Below, piece by piece: positions 34,358-43,809 of a stretch of 49,594 nucleotides of DNA. Source of the stretch: Clostridium acetireducens DSM 10703. Lineage in GTDB: Bacteria > Bacillota > Clostridia > Clostridiales > Clostridiaceae. Location of the stretch: assembly GCF_001758365.1 (NCBI RefSeq), contig NZ_LZFO01000017.1, positions 1 through 49,594 of the forward strand. Reading direction: 5' to 3'. The stretch's first letter is position 1. Each line of letters starts with the position of its first letter. Made by a program: the position numbers and the translations under genes. Under the pieces are notes generated by a model, which saw only the letters and a program-made list of their open reading frames with translations, made no database searches and was not told the DNA's origin.

Positions 34358-34843
34358 TTATTTGTATAATCCAAATCCAGTTATAACTAATATGTCCCAA
34401 TCACTTTCTTCGTTATTAACCCAATTATGTGTAATGTTAAGTTCTTTTAACCATGCATTAAGGCCAGAACTTTTTTTACTTGCATTTGGTGATTGTCTTC
34501 CAAATATATCTTTTATAAGTTCAAGTAATTCTTTTTGTTCTTGTTGTCCTAATTCTTCATTTAACATTTCCTCTATAGCTTCTTTACATTCTGCATAACA
34601 TCTATAATCTTCGGAATACAATTCATTAGCTAACACTTGTCTTTTGTTATTTAATTCATCTCTTACAGAATCAATTTCTTCTACATTTGATAAGTATTTT
34701 CTTGCAATATTCATAGCTGCTATATCAGTGTCTAATCTCTTTATTGATTTTTCTAATTTTTCATTTTTCATTTTTAATATTCTCACTTTACTTTTTATTT
34801 TGTCTTCTTTTGACAATATTACACTGGACTTAATATAACACAA
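34358..34843 (-). CDS. Hypothetical coiled-coil protein
   Basis: Up to 161 residues with a Lys/Glu coiled coil (about 15-60), a helical middle (..CYAECKEAIEEMLNEELG..) and a short tail WVNNEESDWDILVITGFGLY. No family recognised. The upstream start is a TTG without a clear ribosome site; an internal ATG (MKNEKLEKSIKRL) is possible. It could be a fragment of a longer gene. No membrane segment. Confidence 0.45.
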   Translation of the reverse strand: MCYIKSSVILSKEDKIKSKVRILKMKNEKLEKSIKRLDTDIAAMNIARKYLSNVEEIDSVRDELNNKRQVLANELYSEDYRCYAECKEAIEEMLNEELGQQEQKELLELIKDIFGRQSPNASKKSSGLNAWLKELNITHNWVNNEESDWDILVITGFGLYK

Positions 34844-34914
34844 TAATATTACTTTAGCAATTATATTTACTTAATTCTTTTTTTACGCAATTTCCAATTC
34901 CCTAAAACATTGAT

Positions 34915-34943
34915 TTGACTTACTTAATAACCTATAGTAAAAT
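34915..34943 (+). promoter_or_regulatory. Promoter of the queuosine operon
   Basis: TTGACT (34915-34920), 17-nt spacer, TAAAAT (34938-34943). The start near 34950 lies directly before the preQ1 aptamer. Confidence 0.8.
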
Positions 34944-34965
34944 ATATAATTGTAAAAAACATAAT

Positions 34966-35008
34966 ACAGACAGTTCGTAACCATCCTGTCTATAAACAAA
35001 ACTAGGAC
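34966..35008 (+). ncRNA. preQ1-I riboswitch aptamer
   Basis: Stem AGACAG (34968-34973) / CTGTCT (34986-34991) encloses TTCGTAACCATC, followed by the A-rich tail ATAAACAAAACTAGGAC, whose downstream part forms the pseudoknot with the loop. Size, the UUC...UAACC loop and the A-rich tail are those of preQ1-I riboswitches, and the operon makes preQ1 precursors. Binding of preQ1 should favour the following terminator and shut off synthesis. Confidence 0.85.
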
Positions 35009-35010
35009 GT

Positions 35011-35039
35011 AACTACCGACTTAGCTTAGGTAGTTTTTT
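35011..35039 (+). terminator. preQ1 riboswitch expression-platform terminator
   Basis: AACTACC (35011-35017) / GGTAGTT (35029-35035), with a GACTTAGCTTA loop and six Us. It lies 3 nt after the aptamer tail. Confidence 0.85.
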
Positions 35040-35043
35040 GTTT

Positions 35044-35066
35044 AAGGGCAGTTTATGCCCTTTTTT
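35044..35066 (+). terminator. Second tandem terminator in the queuosine leader
   Basis: AAGGGCA (35044-35050) / TGCCCTT (35056-35062), 5-nt loop, U-tract. It stands 5 nt after the riboswitch terminator and has no aptamer of its own. It would reduce read-through further. Confidence 0.75.
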
Positions 35067-35143
35067 ATTTGCATAAATTTATAAGTCTTAAGTTTTATTT
35101 ATGTTTTCTACTCTTTATAAACTAAAAATAAGGAGGAAGCATA

Positions 35144-36148
35144 ATGGAAAAAATAGGATTAACAACTACAGTACCTGTGGAAGTTTTAATTGCAGCAGGA
35201 TATACACCTGTTGATTTAAATAATATTTTTATTACATCTGATGACTACTCAAAATACATAGATATAGCCGAAAAAGATGGATTTCCTAAAAGTTTATGTG
35301 CTTGGATAAAAGGAATATATGGAGCTTGTCTATGCAATAATATTAATGAAATAGTTGGAGTTATGGAGGGAGATTGTTCCAATACAAAAGCTCTTATTGA
35401 AGTTTTAAAATTAAAAGGAATTAAGGTTTACCCTTTCTCTTTTCCTAATAGCCATAAAAAAGAAGATGTAAAAAATGAAATAATTAAATTTATGAATTTA
35501 TTTAATGTATCTTTTGAAAAGGTTGAATGTATTAGAAAGAAATTAAATAAAATTAGAGATTTATCTAAAGAAATTGATGAATTAACCTACAAGTCTAACA
35601 AAGCCACTGGTTTTGAAAACCATTTATACCAAGTAAGTTTAAGTGACTTTAATAGTGATATAAATAATTTTGAAACTACTCTTAAAAATGCTATTAATGA
35701 TATCAAAAATAGAAAACCCAATACCCCTAAAATTAGATTAGGATATATTGGTGTTCCCCCTATGACAGCAGATATATATAGTTTTGTTGAAAAATTCAGT
35801 GCTAGTTTTGTATACAATGAAGTTCAAAGGGAATTTGCTTTTCCTAGAGCTATTGAAGCATTGGATATTTTTGAACAATATTATGATTATACCTACCCTT
35901 ATGATATTCAATTTAGAATTAAGGAATTAAAAAAACAAATTAAAGAAAGAAAATTAGATGCTATTATTCATTATACTCAAGCATTTTGTCATAGAGCTGT
36001 AGATGATATAGTTTTAAAACAAGCTTTAGATATTCCTATTTTAAATATTGAAGGTGACAAACTAAATAAATTAGATGCAAGAACTAAGCTTAGATTGGAA
36101 GCTTTTATTGATATGTTATTAGATTTAAAGGAGGCTGAAAAATGCTAA
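35144..36148 (+). CDS. 2-hydroxyacyl-CoA dehydratase-like protein (HgdB family) in the queuosine operon
   Basis: A 334-residue protein of the HgdB/FldB-C family, usually [4Fe-4S]-bearing reductase or dehydratase subunits. Seen: MEKIGLTTTVPVEVLIAAGY TPVDLNN, Cys in ..SLCAWIKGIYGACLCNN.. and GDCSNTKALIEVL, and a C-terminal CHRAVDDIVLKQALDIPILN with IEGD. These Cys could hold an Fe-S cluster. It overlaps the next gene (activator) by 7 nt and is the first gene behind the preQ1 riboswitch. That context points to a reduction step linked to queuosine, not amino-acid fermentation. The reaction is unknown to me. Confidence 0.8.
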   Translation: MEKIGLTTTVPVEVLIAAGYTPVDLNNIFITSDDYSKYIDIAEKDGFPKSLCAWIKGIYGACLCNNINEIVGVMEGDCSNTKALIEVLKLKGIKVYPFSFPNSHKKEDVKNEIIKFMNLFNVSFEKVECIRKKLNKIRDLSKEIDELTYKSNKATGFENHLYQVSLSDFNSDINNFETTLKNAINDIKNRKPNTPKIRLGYIGVPPMTADIYSFVEKFSASFVYNEVQREFAFPRAIEALDIFEQYYDYTYPYDIQFRIKELKKQIKERKLDAIIHYTQAFCHRAVDDIVLKQALDIPILNIEGDKLNKLDARTKLRLEAFIDMLLDLKEAEKC

Positions 36149-36903
36149 CTTTAGGTATTGATTTAGGAAGCAGAGAAGTAAAAATTGTTTTAATGGAAAA
36201 TAACAAAATAGTTACTAAGAAAAAAGTAAGTACTGTTAGTTTTTATAGAGATTACTGTACATTTGATGGCAAAGTTATTGTAGATTTAGCTAAATTAAAT
36301 ATAGGAAAAGTTTCAAGGGCTGTATCTACAGGTTATGGTAGAAATAATACTGATTTAAAATTGTTTACTCCTATAAATGAAATAAAGGCTCATGTGTATG
36401 GAGCAATGTATCAAACAGGATTAAAGGATTTTATACTTTTAGATATAGGTGGACAAGATGTTAAAGTAGTTAAGGTGGAAAAAGGCATTACTACTGATTT
36501 AGAACTTAATGAAAAGTGTGCCGCTTCTTGTGGAAGATATTTAGAAAACATGGCTAATGTACTTGAAGTTTCAGTGGAAGAAATGAGCAAGCATTATGAA
36601 AATCCCATAGAATTAAACTCAACTTGTGCTGTATTTTCCGAATCAGAACTAATTGGAAAAATAGCTGAAGGAATACCTACAAAAACATTATGTGCCAGTG
36701 TTAACTACTCTTTATACAAAAGACTCCATCCCCTTTTAAATAAATTTAAGGGAAATAAATTAGTTTTAACTGGTGGAGTTGCTAATAATACTGCAATACA
36801 AACTTATCTTAAGAAAGATTATGAATATATAATATCCGCTAAAGAACCAGAGTTTAATGGAGCCATTGGATGTTGTTATTATGGCAATAATTTTTCAAAA
36901 TAA
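36142..36903 (+). CDS. BadF/HgdC-type ATP-dependent activator
   Basis: A 253-residue ASKHA-fold ATPase that drives low-potential electrons into its HgdB-like partner. Motifs: LTLGIDLGSREVKIVLMENN (phosphate 1), LDIGGQDVKVVKVE, the cluster Cys in NEKCAASCGRYLENMANVLE, STCAVFSESELIGKIAEGIP and KLVLTGGVANNTAIQTYL. One BadF domain, normal size. It overlaps the HgdB-like gene by 7 nt and is followed 14 nt later by queD. Confidence 0.85.
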   Translation: MLTLGIDLGSREVKIVLMENNKIVTKKKVSTVSFYRDYCTFDGKVIVDLAKLNIGKVSRAVSTGYGRNNTDLKLFTPINEIKAHVYGAMYQTGLKDFILLDIGGQDVKVVKVEKGITTDLELNEKCAASCGRYLENMANVLEVSVEEMSKHYENPIELNSTCAVFSESELIGKIAEGIPTKTLCASVNYSLYKRLHPLLNKFKGNKLVLTGGVANNTAIQTYLKKDYEYIISAKEPEFNGAIGCCYYGNNFSK

Positions 36904-36917
36904 TAGGAGGATTTTAT

Positions 36918-37343
36918 ATGTATATTTTAAAAACAGAACATAGCTTTGATAGTGCTCATTTTCTTGCAGGGTATAAAGGAAAGTGTAGTAACATTCATGG
37001 TCATAGATGGAAAGTTGAAGTTGAAATAAAGTCACCTACTCTAGTAGAAGGTGGACAACTTGATGGTATGGTAATTGATTTTGGTGATTTTAAAAAAGAC
37101 GTTAAAGAAATGATAGATTGTTATGATCACGCATTAATTATACAAAAGGATACTATGAGAAATGAAACATTAAATTATATAAAAGAAGATGGTTTTAAAG
37201 TTATAGAAGTTGATTTCAGACCTACTGCTGAAAATTTCGCTAAGTTTTTCTTCGAAATTATGAAAAGCAAAGGATATAAAGTGCATAGAACCACAGTATT
37301 TGAAACCCCTACTAACAGTGCTATGTATGAGGAGGTAATTTAA
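36918..37343 (+). CDS. queD: 6-carboxytetrahydropterin synthase QueD
   Basis: A 141-residue PTPS-fold enzyme making 6-carboxy-5,6,7,8-tetrahydropterin from dihydroneopterin triphosphate. The zinc His residues are in EHSFDSAHFLAG and NIHGHRWKVEVEI; the active Cys is in GKCSNIHGH; GMVIDFGDFK and DHALI follow. AGGAGG precedes the ATG. Second step of preQ0 synthesis; the product goes to QueE, whose gene starts directly after the stop. Confidence 0.94.
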   Translation: MYILKTEHSFDSAHFLAGYKGKCSNIHGHRWKVEVEIKSPTLVEGGQLDGMVIDFGDFKKDVKEMIDCYDHALIIQKDTMRNETLNYIKEDGFKVIEVDFRPTAENFAKFFFEIMKSKGYKVHRTTVFETPTNSAMYEEVI

Positions 37344-38009
37344 TTGAATTTTAAAGTAGTAGAAAAGTTTGTAAGCATTAACGGTGAAGGTACTTTAGCA
37401 GGACAATTAGCTGTATTTATAAGATTTGCAGGATGTAATTTAAACTGTAGTTATTGCGATACAACTTGGGCCAATGAAAAAGATGTATGTTATGAGCTAA
37501 ATACTGCAGAAGACATATATAACTATATAAAATCTACAGGAGTTAGAAATGTAACTTTAACTGGCGGAGAACCCCTACTTCAAAAGGGAATAATTGATTT
37601 GTTAAAATTACTTTCTAAACACAAAGAAATCCATGTTGAAATAGAAACTAATGGTAGTGTTCTATTAGATGAGTTTTTAGCTATAGAAAATCCACATAGC
37701 TTTACTATGGATTATAAATTACCTTCAAGTAATATGGAATCAAAAATGCTTTTAGATAATTTTAAATACTTAACTAAAAAAGACACTGTAAAATTTGTAT
37801 CTGGTTCTATAGAAGATTTAGAAAAAGCTAAGTATATAATAGACACTTATAAACTTACAGAAAGAACCAATGTATATATTAGTCCTGTATTTGGACAAAT
37901 TTCCTTAGACTCTATAGTAGAATTTATGAAATGTAATAATATGAATGGAGTTAATATGCAAATTCAACTTCATAAAATTATTTGGAATCCTAATAAAAGA
38001 GGTGTTTAA
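37344..38009 (+). CDS. queE: 7-carboxy-7-deazaguanine synthase QueE (radical SAM)
   Basis: A 221-residue radical SAM enzyme contracting carboxytetrahydropterin to 7-carboxy-7-deazaguanine. Cluster motif in [18 protein letters not shown], then [20 protein letters not shown] and [15 protein letters not shown]. The start is a TTG immediately after the queD stop, with GAGGAGG inside the queD end, so the two are coupled. Confidence 0.93.
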   Translation: MNFKVVEKFVSINGEGTLAGQLAVFIRFAGCNLNCSYCDTTWANEKDVCYELNTAEDIYNYIKSTGVRNVTLTGGEPLLQKGIIDLLKLLSKHKEIHVEIETNGSVLLDEFLAIENPHSFTMDYKLPSSNMESKMLLDNFKYLTKKDTVKFVSGSIEDLEKAKYIIDTYKLTERTNVYISPVFGQISLDSIVEFMKCNNMNGVNMQIQLHKIIWNPNKRGV

Positions 38010-38010
38010 T

Positions 38011-38598
38011 ATGGCAATAGATACTAAAGCAATTCAAGAGCATATCAAGGGTATTTTAATAGCTTTAGGTGACGATCCTAACCGTGAAGGACTTAAAGAT
38101 ACTCCTAAACGTGTTGCAAAAATGTATGAGGAAGTTTTTGAAGGAATGAATTACACCAATGATGAAATTTCCGAAATGTTTAACAAAACCTTTGAAGACG
38201 ATTTGTCTATAGAAGAAAATAATAAAGATATGGTTTTAATGAAGAATATAGAAATATTTAGTCATTGCGAACATCATTTAGCTTTAATGTACAATATGAA
38301 AGTTACAGTAGCTTACGTTCCTAATAAGAAAGTAATTGGATTAAGTAAAATAGCCAGAATTGCTGATATGGTAGGTAAAAGGCTTCAACTTCAAGAAAGA
38401 ATAGGTTCTGATATAGCAGAAATTATTCAAAAAATAACTGGTTCAAAAGATGTAGCTGTTATTATAGAAGCTGAGCATGGATGCATGACTACTAGAGGAA
38501 TAAAAAAACCTGGTACAAAAACTCTTTCAACTACTTTAAAAGGAAGATTTAATACAGATGTTATTTTAAATAATAAATTAATGATGCTTTATAAATAA
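38011..38598 (+). CDS. folE: GTP cyclohydrolase I FolE
   Basis: A 195-residue enzyme turning GTP into dihydroneopterin triphosphate, the first step for both queuosine and folate. Zinc ligands: [13 protein letters not shown] and [16 protein letters not shown]. Also [19 protein letters not shown] precedes the ATG at 38011, 1 nt after the queE stop. Its place behind the preQ1 riboswitch suggests a copy dedicated to queuosine. Confidence 0.95.
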   Translation: MAIDTKAIQEHIKGILIALGDDPNREGLKDTPKRVAKMYEEVFEGMNYTNDEISEMFNKTFEDDLSIEENNKDMVLMKNIEIFSHCEHHLALMYNMKVTVAYVPNKKVIGLSKIARIADMVGKRLQLQERIGSDIAEIIQKITGSKDVAVIIEAEHGCMTTRGIKKPGTKTLSTTLKGRFNTDVILNNKLMMLYK

Positions 38599-38614
38599 AA
38601 GGATGGTGTTAAAT

Positions 38615-39271
38615 ATGAATAAAGAAAAAGCTGTAGTAGTATTTAGTGGTGGACAAGACAGTACAACTTGTTTATTTTGGGCAAAGAAAAGATTTAAAGA
38701 AGTTATAGCAGTATCTTTTGACTATAATCAAAAACATAAATTAGAATTACAATGTGCTAAGGATATTTGTAAAAAATATAATGTGGAGCACCATATTTTA
38801 GACTTAAATTTACTAAATCAATTAGCTCCAAATTCATTAACAAGACAAGACATAAAAGTTGATAAATCCTCTCCTGAAAATGGAGTTCCTAATTCTTTTG
38901 TAGATGGTAGAAACATGTTATTTCTAAGCTTTGTAGCAGTATTTGCAAAACAAAGAGGAATAAATACGATTATAACTGGAGTATCTCAAAGTGATTTTAG
39001 CGGATATCCAGATTGCAGAGATGTGTTTATAAAATCCTTAAATGTTACTTTAAATTTAGCTATGGATTATGAATTTGAAGTTCTTACACCTTTAATGTGG
39101 ATTGATAAAGCAGAAACTTGGAAAATGGCTTATGATTTAGGTGTTTTAGATATAGTTAAAAATGAAACTTTAACTTGTTACAATGGAATAAAAGGCAATG
39201 GCTGCGGAGATTGCCCTTCTTGTAAGTTAAGAAAAAATGGATATTTGAAATTTAAAAAAACTTATTTATAG
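38615..39271 (+). CDS. queC: 7-cyano-7-deazaguanine synthase QueC
   Basis: A 218-residue ATP-dependent enzyme making preQ0. P-loop-like [20 protein letters not shown], then [18 protein letters not shown], and the zinc Cys set [20 protein letters not shown]. The ATG at 38615 is preferred over 38603 because AAGGATGG lies just before it. Last gene of the operon. QueF, which reduces preQ0 to preQ1, is not in the window. Confidence 0.95.
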   Translation: MNKEKAVVVFSGGQDSTTCLFWAKKRFKEVIAVSFDYNQKHKLELQCAKDICKKYNVEHHILDLNLLNQLAPNSLTRQDIKVDKSSPENGVPNSFVDGRNMLFLSFVAVFAKQRGINTIITGVSQSDFSGYPDCRDVFIKSLNVTLNLAMDYEFEVLTPLMWIDKAETWKMAYDLGVLDIVKNETLTCYNGIKGNGCGDCPSCKLRKNGYLKFKKTYL

Positions 39272-39322
39272 AAAATAGTGCTGATGAAAATCTAATATTT
39301 GATTTTGCATCAGCACTATTTT
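39272..39322. terminator. Bidirectional terminator between queC and jetC
   Basis: AAAATAGTGCTGATG (39272-39286) and CATCAGCACTATTTT (39308-39322) form a perfect 15-bp stem, extended by AAAATC/GATTTT. It ends both convergent units. Confidence 0.85.
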
Positions 39323-39378
39323 ATGATTTCAGAAATTCTTACATATAAATCATATTGTAAAAAACTAAAATATTTTTT

Positions 39379-42300
39379 CTAAAACAATTTAACTTGTTCT
39401 AATCCACCTAATCTAAATAAAGCTTCAGCATCATTATCTCTAAAGAAAGCTTTTCTTAATTCTTTGTTTTTAATCATAATTTGATTATTACCATTTATTG
39501 CATTTCTTAATTTACAACTATAAACTATAGGAAAATAAGTTCTTATAAATTTTCCTTCTGCATGAGCTGTTAAAGCTATAATTTGAAATCCTAATTGCTT
39601 TGCAATAAAAAATACTGGATCTAATACATGGTCACTAGAAGCTTTCCCAAAGGGATTATCTACTATAACTGTTCTATTTATTTTGCGATTTGAAATAACT
39701 TGTGTTCTTTTTTCTGTTAAATAATTTAAAATCCCTAAAAATAAAGTCATATTTTTACTCCATTTTTCTCCACCAGACCAAGAATTTGATACTTCCCATG
39801 AAAAAGGCATACTGCTCATATTTTGATCATTGGTTACTTTGCGGCATTTTACTTTAATATCATTTGATTTCATAACAACTTTAAGTAATTGCTTTGATTG
39901 AAGCCACTTTTCTATTGCATTTCTAACTTCTTTTTCAACTTCAATACCATTTTCATCTTTAAAACGTTCTCCTTCTAATTGTGTTTGCATCCATTCAATA
40001 TATTTTGATAATTCTTCTTTACCTTCTTTTTCATCCCATTGTGGTATATTAAATAAAAATACCTCTTTCCATTGTTTTCCTAATTTTATTTTTGTTTTTC
40101 TAGGAATTTGTTTTAACTCTTGCATCATTGTAACTAAATAAGAATGTAGATTTGTTATAAATTGTTGAACTTCCTTATCATGCTCACAAATATCATTTTC
40201 TGCAATTTCAATTGTACGTAAGATTCTTTCATTAAGTTTACTTTGCCATTCTAAAATATCAGCAAATGTTTTCTTTTGTTGAACTCCTGTAACTACTATT
40301 TCCTTTAACTTTATATCTAAAATTTCATAGTTACAAAATCTAATAAACTCATTTTTACTACGCTCTAATTTTGATTCTTGTACTTCTAAAAGTTCATTAG
40401 CATCCTTTACTTCATCTATTATATCGTTTATTGTTTCAGTTCTCTTATAGGGAAACTCTATTTTAAAATCATCTTTTAAATCTATCTCTTTAATTTCTTC
40501 TGCTAAATATAAATATTTAAAATTGTATTTTTCTAATTTGTCAATATTTTTATCTATATCTCTCTGTTCTTTTTCTAAAAATTTATTTTGATTAGCTAAG
40601 TAATTCTTATTTTTTTCTATATTAACTTCTTCATTATTTAAGCTATTTTTTATCTGTTTTAATGGCAAACCAAAAACAACTGTTTCTTTATATTTATTGT
40701 AAAATTTCCTCTCTTCAGCTTCATGCACAGCTTTTTTTTCATAAAATAAAGCTTTAAATTTCTCACATTTCTTTTCTAAGTTTTCTAATGGTTTAGTCAA
40801 TTCTTTTGATTCTTGTATTAGTTTACTTATTTCATTATCACCGTATATAGGGAATTTTAAGTTTTCATCTAAATCAAATTCTAGTTCTTCAACTAAATCA
40901 TTTAATTCCTTTTCTGAAAATTCTTTTGCTTTTAAAACATATTTTATCTCTTCTTCTAATTGCTCTCTTCCCTTTTGTTTTTTATCTAAAATATCTTTCA
41001 AAGTTTTTCTTTGTTGTTTTAATACTTCTATACTTATTTCTGTATATTTAGGGCTACATTTAATAACTTCTTTGTAGAGTTCATTTGATTTTAATATACT
41101 TAAACTTTCTTTAATCTCAGAAGCTTTATAATTTATATCTTCTTTTGTTCTTATGCTTATATTTATCTCCCTTTCCCATTTAACTAGTTCTTCATCATTA
41201 TACATTAACTTACTTTCAACTTTAATTTTTTTAATTTCATTTTCACTTTTTTCTTTCTTTTTATTTAAATATTCATTTGATTTTATAATCTTTTGTTGAA
41301 GAATATTTTGTTCTTGAATTCCATCACTTATTATTTTTATAATCTTTTCTATTTCACAATCTATATATTTTATTCTAGATTCTTTATTATTAATATTATT
41401 TGCTAATACCTCTATCTTAGCTTCTAGTTCTCTTATATATCTTTGTTTATCTTGATATTCATTATAAGAACATCTACTATAAAATTCTCTTAAATTTTTT
41501 AAAAGTTCAACACAATTACTAAATTCTTTTTCTTTATCCATACGATATTTTGTTATTTCTTCAGCTTTAATTAGAATTTCTTCTTTCCATGTTTTAAAAT
41601 TACTTAAGCTAATATTTTTTTCCCATATAGAAGGCATTAAAATATTTTCTTCTTCAAATACAGCATTTCCTTGCAATTTAGCTCTTGCTTGTGCTTCACT
41701 TATTATAATAATAGGATGGGATATTTCATCTAACTTATTTTTAAGTTTATCCTTTAATTTGCCTATTTCTGAATCTAAAGTTATTATAGATATTGACCAT
41801 AAAGGATATTTATTATTAATTTCTGTTAAATCTTTAGAACTACTTGCTAATCCTTGAATATATTCTGTTCCGCTTTCAATATAATTAAATGAGTTTCTCC
41901 ATAAATTAATCCATTTTTCTATTAAAGGATCAGCCATATAAATTTCACTTTCCTTATAGTCATCAATCCATCTATAAGCTATTCTCTCCTTAAATATTAA
42001 ATTTTCCTTTTCTTCTCTTAATATTTCCATACTATTTTCTAGTTGATTTAAAATTGCATTTCTTTTTAAATATAAAGAATTAAAGCTATAAAATCTATTT
42101 TTAAATTCTTTAATCTTCATTAATAACTCATTATGATTTTCATCTATATTTTTTAATCCTTCTCTTAATTTTATTTTTTCCTCTTTTAAATTTCCTAATT
42201 CTTTTCTATTCAATGGTATTTCTTCTAATAAATTTTGCTTTTCATGTTCTAAAGACCTCTTTTGTTCTTTATACTTAAAAATTAAATTTTCTAACTGTAC

Positions 42301-43809
42301 TATTCTATCATTCCATTTAAGAAATTGTTCTTCTATTTTTTCTTTACTTGGATTATCTAATATAGAATTCTTAATTTTATTTATATCTTTTGTAAGTAGT
42401 TCAATAGATTTCTCTATAGCACCTTTTTTTGCAATTAAATCTTTTTCTATATGCTTTATTTTTAAAATTTTACTTTTATAAGTTTTAATATCATTCTCAA
42501 TATTATCTAGCTGGCTTTGTATTATTGATTTTTCATTTTCTAATTTTTCTTCTTCAGCTAAATAATAACCTCTCAAATCCTTACTATTAACTTCTAACTT
42601 TTCACTAATATCTATTACATTCTCATCTTTATCTAGCTTTTCAATTTCTCCTTTTAAAAATTCAATTTTTTCTTCTTGTATCCTTATATTTTGATTATAT
42701 TTAGCTATTTGTAAATTTTTTCGTTTTTTCTCTTTTTCCTCTTTACTATTACGAATTTCTTCATATTTAGTTAAACTTTCAGAAAAACTTTTTTTAGCCT
42801 TAAGTTTTTCTTCTTTTAATAATTCTAAATTATATGAACCCTTTTTTTGATTTAAGTATTTTTCACTATCCAATAAAATTTCTTGTTCTTTTTTATTTTC
42901 CTTAATTTTTTCTATATTGACATACTGTTGATTTTTAACAAGTTTATATATAACTTTTATCTTTCCTTTTATCTTAATTAGATTTTCATTTACATCATCA
43001 TAATTTTTATATACTTTAACATAAGAATCTATCTCATTTTTCACTAATTTGCTTTCTTCAATTTTAGATTTTAATTGCTTATATTTTTTAAAATGCTCTC
43101 TTTGCTTTTCAAAAGTTTCCACAAAATCCTTGGTACCATTTCCGACTAATGCTTCTTCCACTGTAGGAATTAAAAGGTTGTCTACTAATTGACCAGTAGT
43201 TGTACAAGCATCAAAGAACTCTTCTACTCCACCTTCTGCTCCATTTATTAAAACAATTTTTCTCCATTCTGAGGGAATAATTTTAAAGTTACTTTCTATA
43301 TACTCATGATATTCATGAATAGTATTAAAAATATTAGCTGTTATTCTATTTTTACTCATAATAGAATAATATTCTCCCATTTCTTCTTTAGTTGCAGCTC
43401 TTTTTCCCCCATTAATAGTTTCTTTTACAAAGGGAATTTTATCTATAGAATTATCATCACCCTCTTCATATTCATAAACATATTTAAGTGACTTTACAAA
43501 ACCCTTATTCATAAATAAAGTTACACATGTTAATGCATATCTCCTAGGTTTTTCACTTAATATCCATTCTATTGCTATATGAGCTACATTATTTTCTAAC
43601 ATTAAAGTGTTTTTAATTTTACGTTGAGCTAAATCACTATGAGGTAATATAGATTGAATAGCTGTTTGTACAAAAACAGTTTTTCCCCCTCCATTTTCAA
43701 TTAAAATTACTCCATTATGACCATCAAACTGAAATATATCATCATTATATCGTTTTGAACCATTTTCATAAATTACATTAGTAAAGCGTATTTTAGAAAT
43801 TGCTGGCAT
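39379..43809 (-). CDS. jetC: JetC of Wadjet system 2 (SMC/MukB-like ATPase), intact
   Basis: The 1476-residue motor of the second Wadjet system. N-terminal head half with P-loop ENGGGKTVFVQ (38-48); two long coiled-coil arms around a central region near 640-760; C-terminal head half with signature SWSGGEKWSKNM (1343-1354) and Walker B NRTVIVDNPFG (Asp about 1384), then ..IIALTAHAEGKF... JetC dimers with JetA and JetB extrude closed circular DNA loops and hand it to JetD for cleavage. AAAGGAG precedes the ATG, which overlaps the jetB stop (TAATG). All motifs are present, so the system looks functional, unlike copy 1. Confidence 0.93.
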   Translation of the reverse strand: MPAISKIRFTNVIYENGSKRYNDDIFQFDGHNGVILIENGGGKTVFVQTAIQSILPHSDLAQRKIKNTLMLENNVAHIAIEWILSEKPRRYALTCVTLFMNKGFVKSLKYVYEYEEGDDNSIDKIPFVKETINGGKRAATKEEMGEYYSIMSKNRITANIFNTIHEYHEYIESNFKIIPSEWRKIVLINGAEGGVEEFFDACTTTGQLVDNLLIPTVEEALVGNGTKDFVETFEKQREHFKKYKQLKSKIEESKLVKNEIDSYVKVYKNYDDVNENLIKIKGKIKVIYKLVKNQQYVNIEKIKENKKEQEILLDSEKYLNQKKGSYNLELLKEEKLKAKKSFSESLTKYEEIRNSKEEKEKKRKNLQIAKYNQNIRIQEEKIEFLKGEIEKLDKDENVIDISEKLEVNSKDLRGYYLAEEEKLENEKSIIQSQLDNIENDIKTYKSKILKIKHIEKDLIAKKGAIEKSIELLTKDINKIKNSILDNPSKEKIEEQFLKWNDRIVQLENLIFKYKEQKRSLEHEKQNLLEEIPLNRKELGNLKEEKIKLREGLKNIDENHNELLMKIKEFKNRFYSFNSLYLKRNAILNQLENSMEILREEKENLIFKERIAYRWIDDYKESEIYMADPLIEKWINLWRNSFNYIESGTEYIQGLASSSKDLTEINNKYPLWSISIITLDSEIGKLKDKLKNKLDEISHPIIIISEAQARAKLQGNAVFEEENILMPSIWEKNISLSNFKTWKEEILIKAEEITKYRMDKEKEFSNCVELLKNLREFYSRCSYNEYQDKQRYIRELEAKIEVLANNINNKESRIKYIDCEIEKIIKIISDGIQEQNILQQKIIKSNEYLNKKKEKSENEIKKIKVESKLMYNDEELVKWEREINISIRTKEDINYKASEIKESLSILKSNELYKEVIKCSPKYTEISIEVLKQQRKTLKDILDKKQKGREQLEEEIKYVLKAKEFSEKELNDLVEELEFDLDENLKFPIYGDNEISKLIQESKELTKPLENLEKKCEKFKALFYEKKAVHEAEERKFYNKYKETVVFGLPLKQIKNSLNNEEVNIEKNKNYLANQNKFLEKEQRDIDKNIDKLEKYNFKYLYLAEEIKEIDLKDDFKIEFPYKRTETINDIIDEVKDANELLEVQESKLERSKNEFIRFCNYEILDIKLKEIVVTGVQQKKTFADILEWQSKLNERILRTIEIAENDICEHDKEVQQFITNLHSYLVTMMQELKQIPRKTKIKLGKQWKEVFLFNIPQWDEKEGKEELSKYIEWMQTQLEGERFKDENGIEVEKEVRNAIEKWLQSKQLLKVVMKSNDIKVKCRKVTNDQNMSSMPFSWEVSNSWSGGEKWSKNMTLFLGILNYLTEKRTQVISNRKINRTVIVDNPFGKASSDHVLDPVFFIAKQLGFQIIALTAHAEGKFIRTYFPIVYSCKLRNAINGNNQIMIKNKELRKAFFRDNDAEALFRLGGLEQVKLF

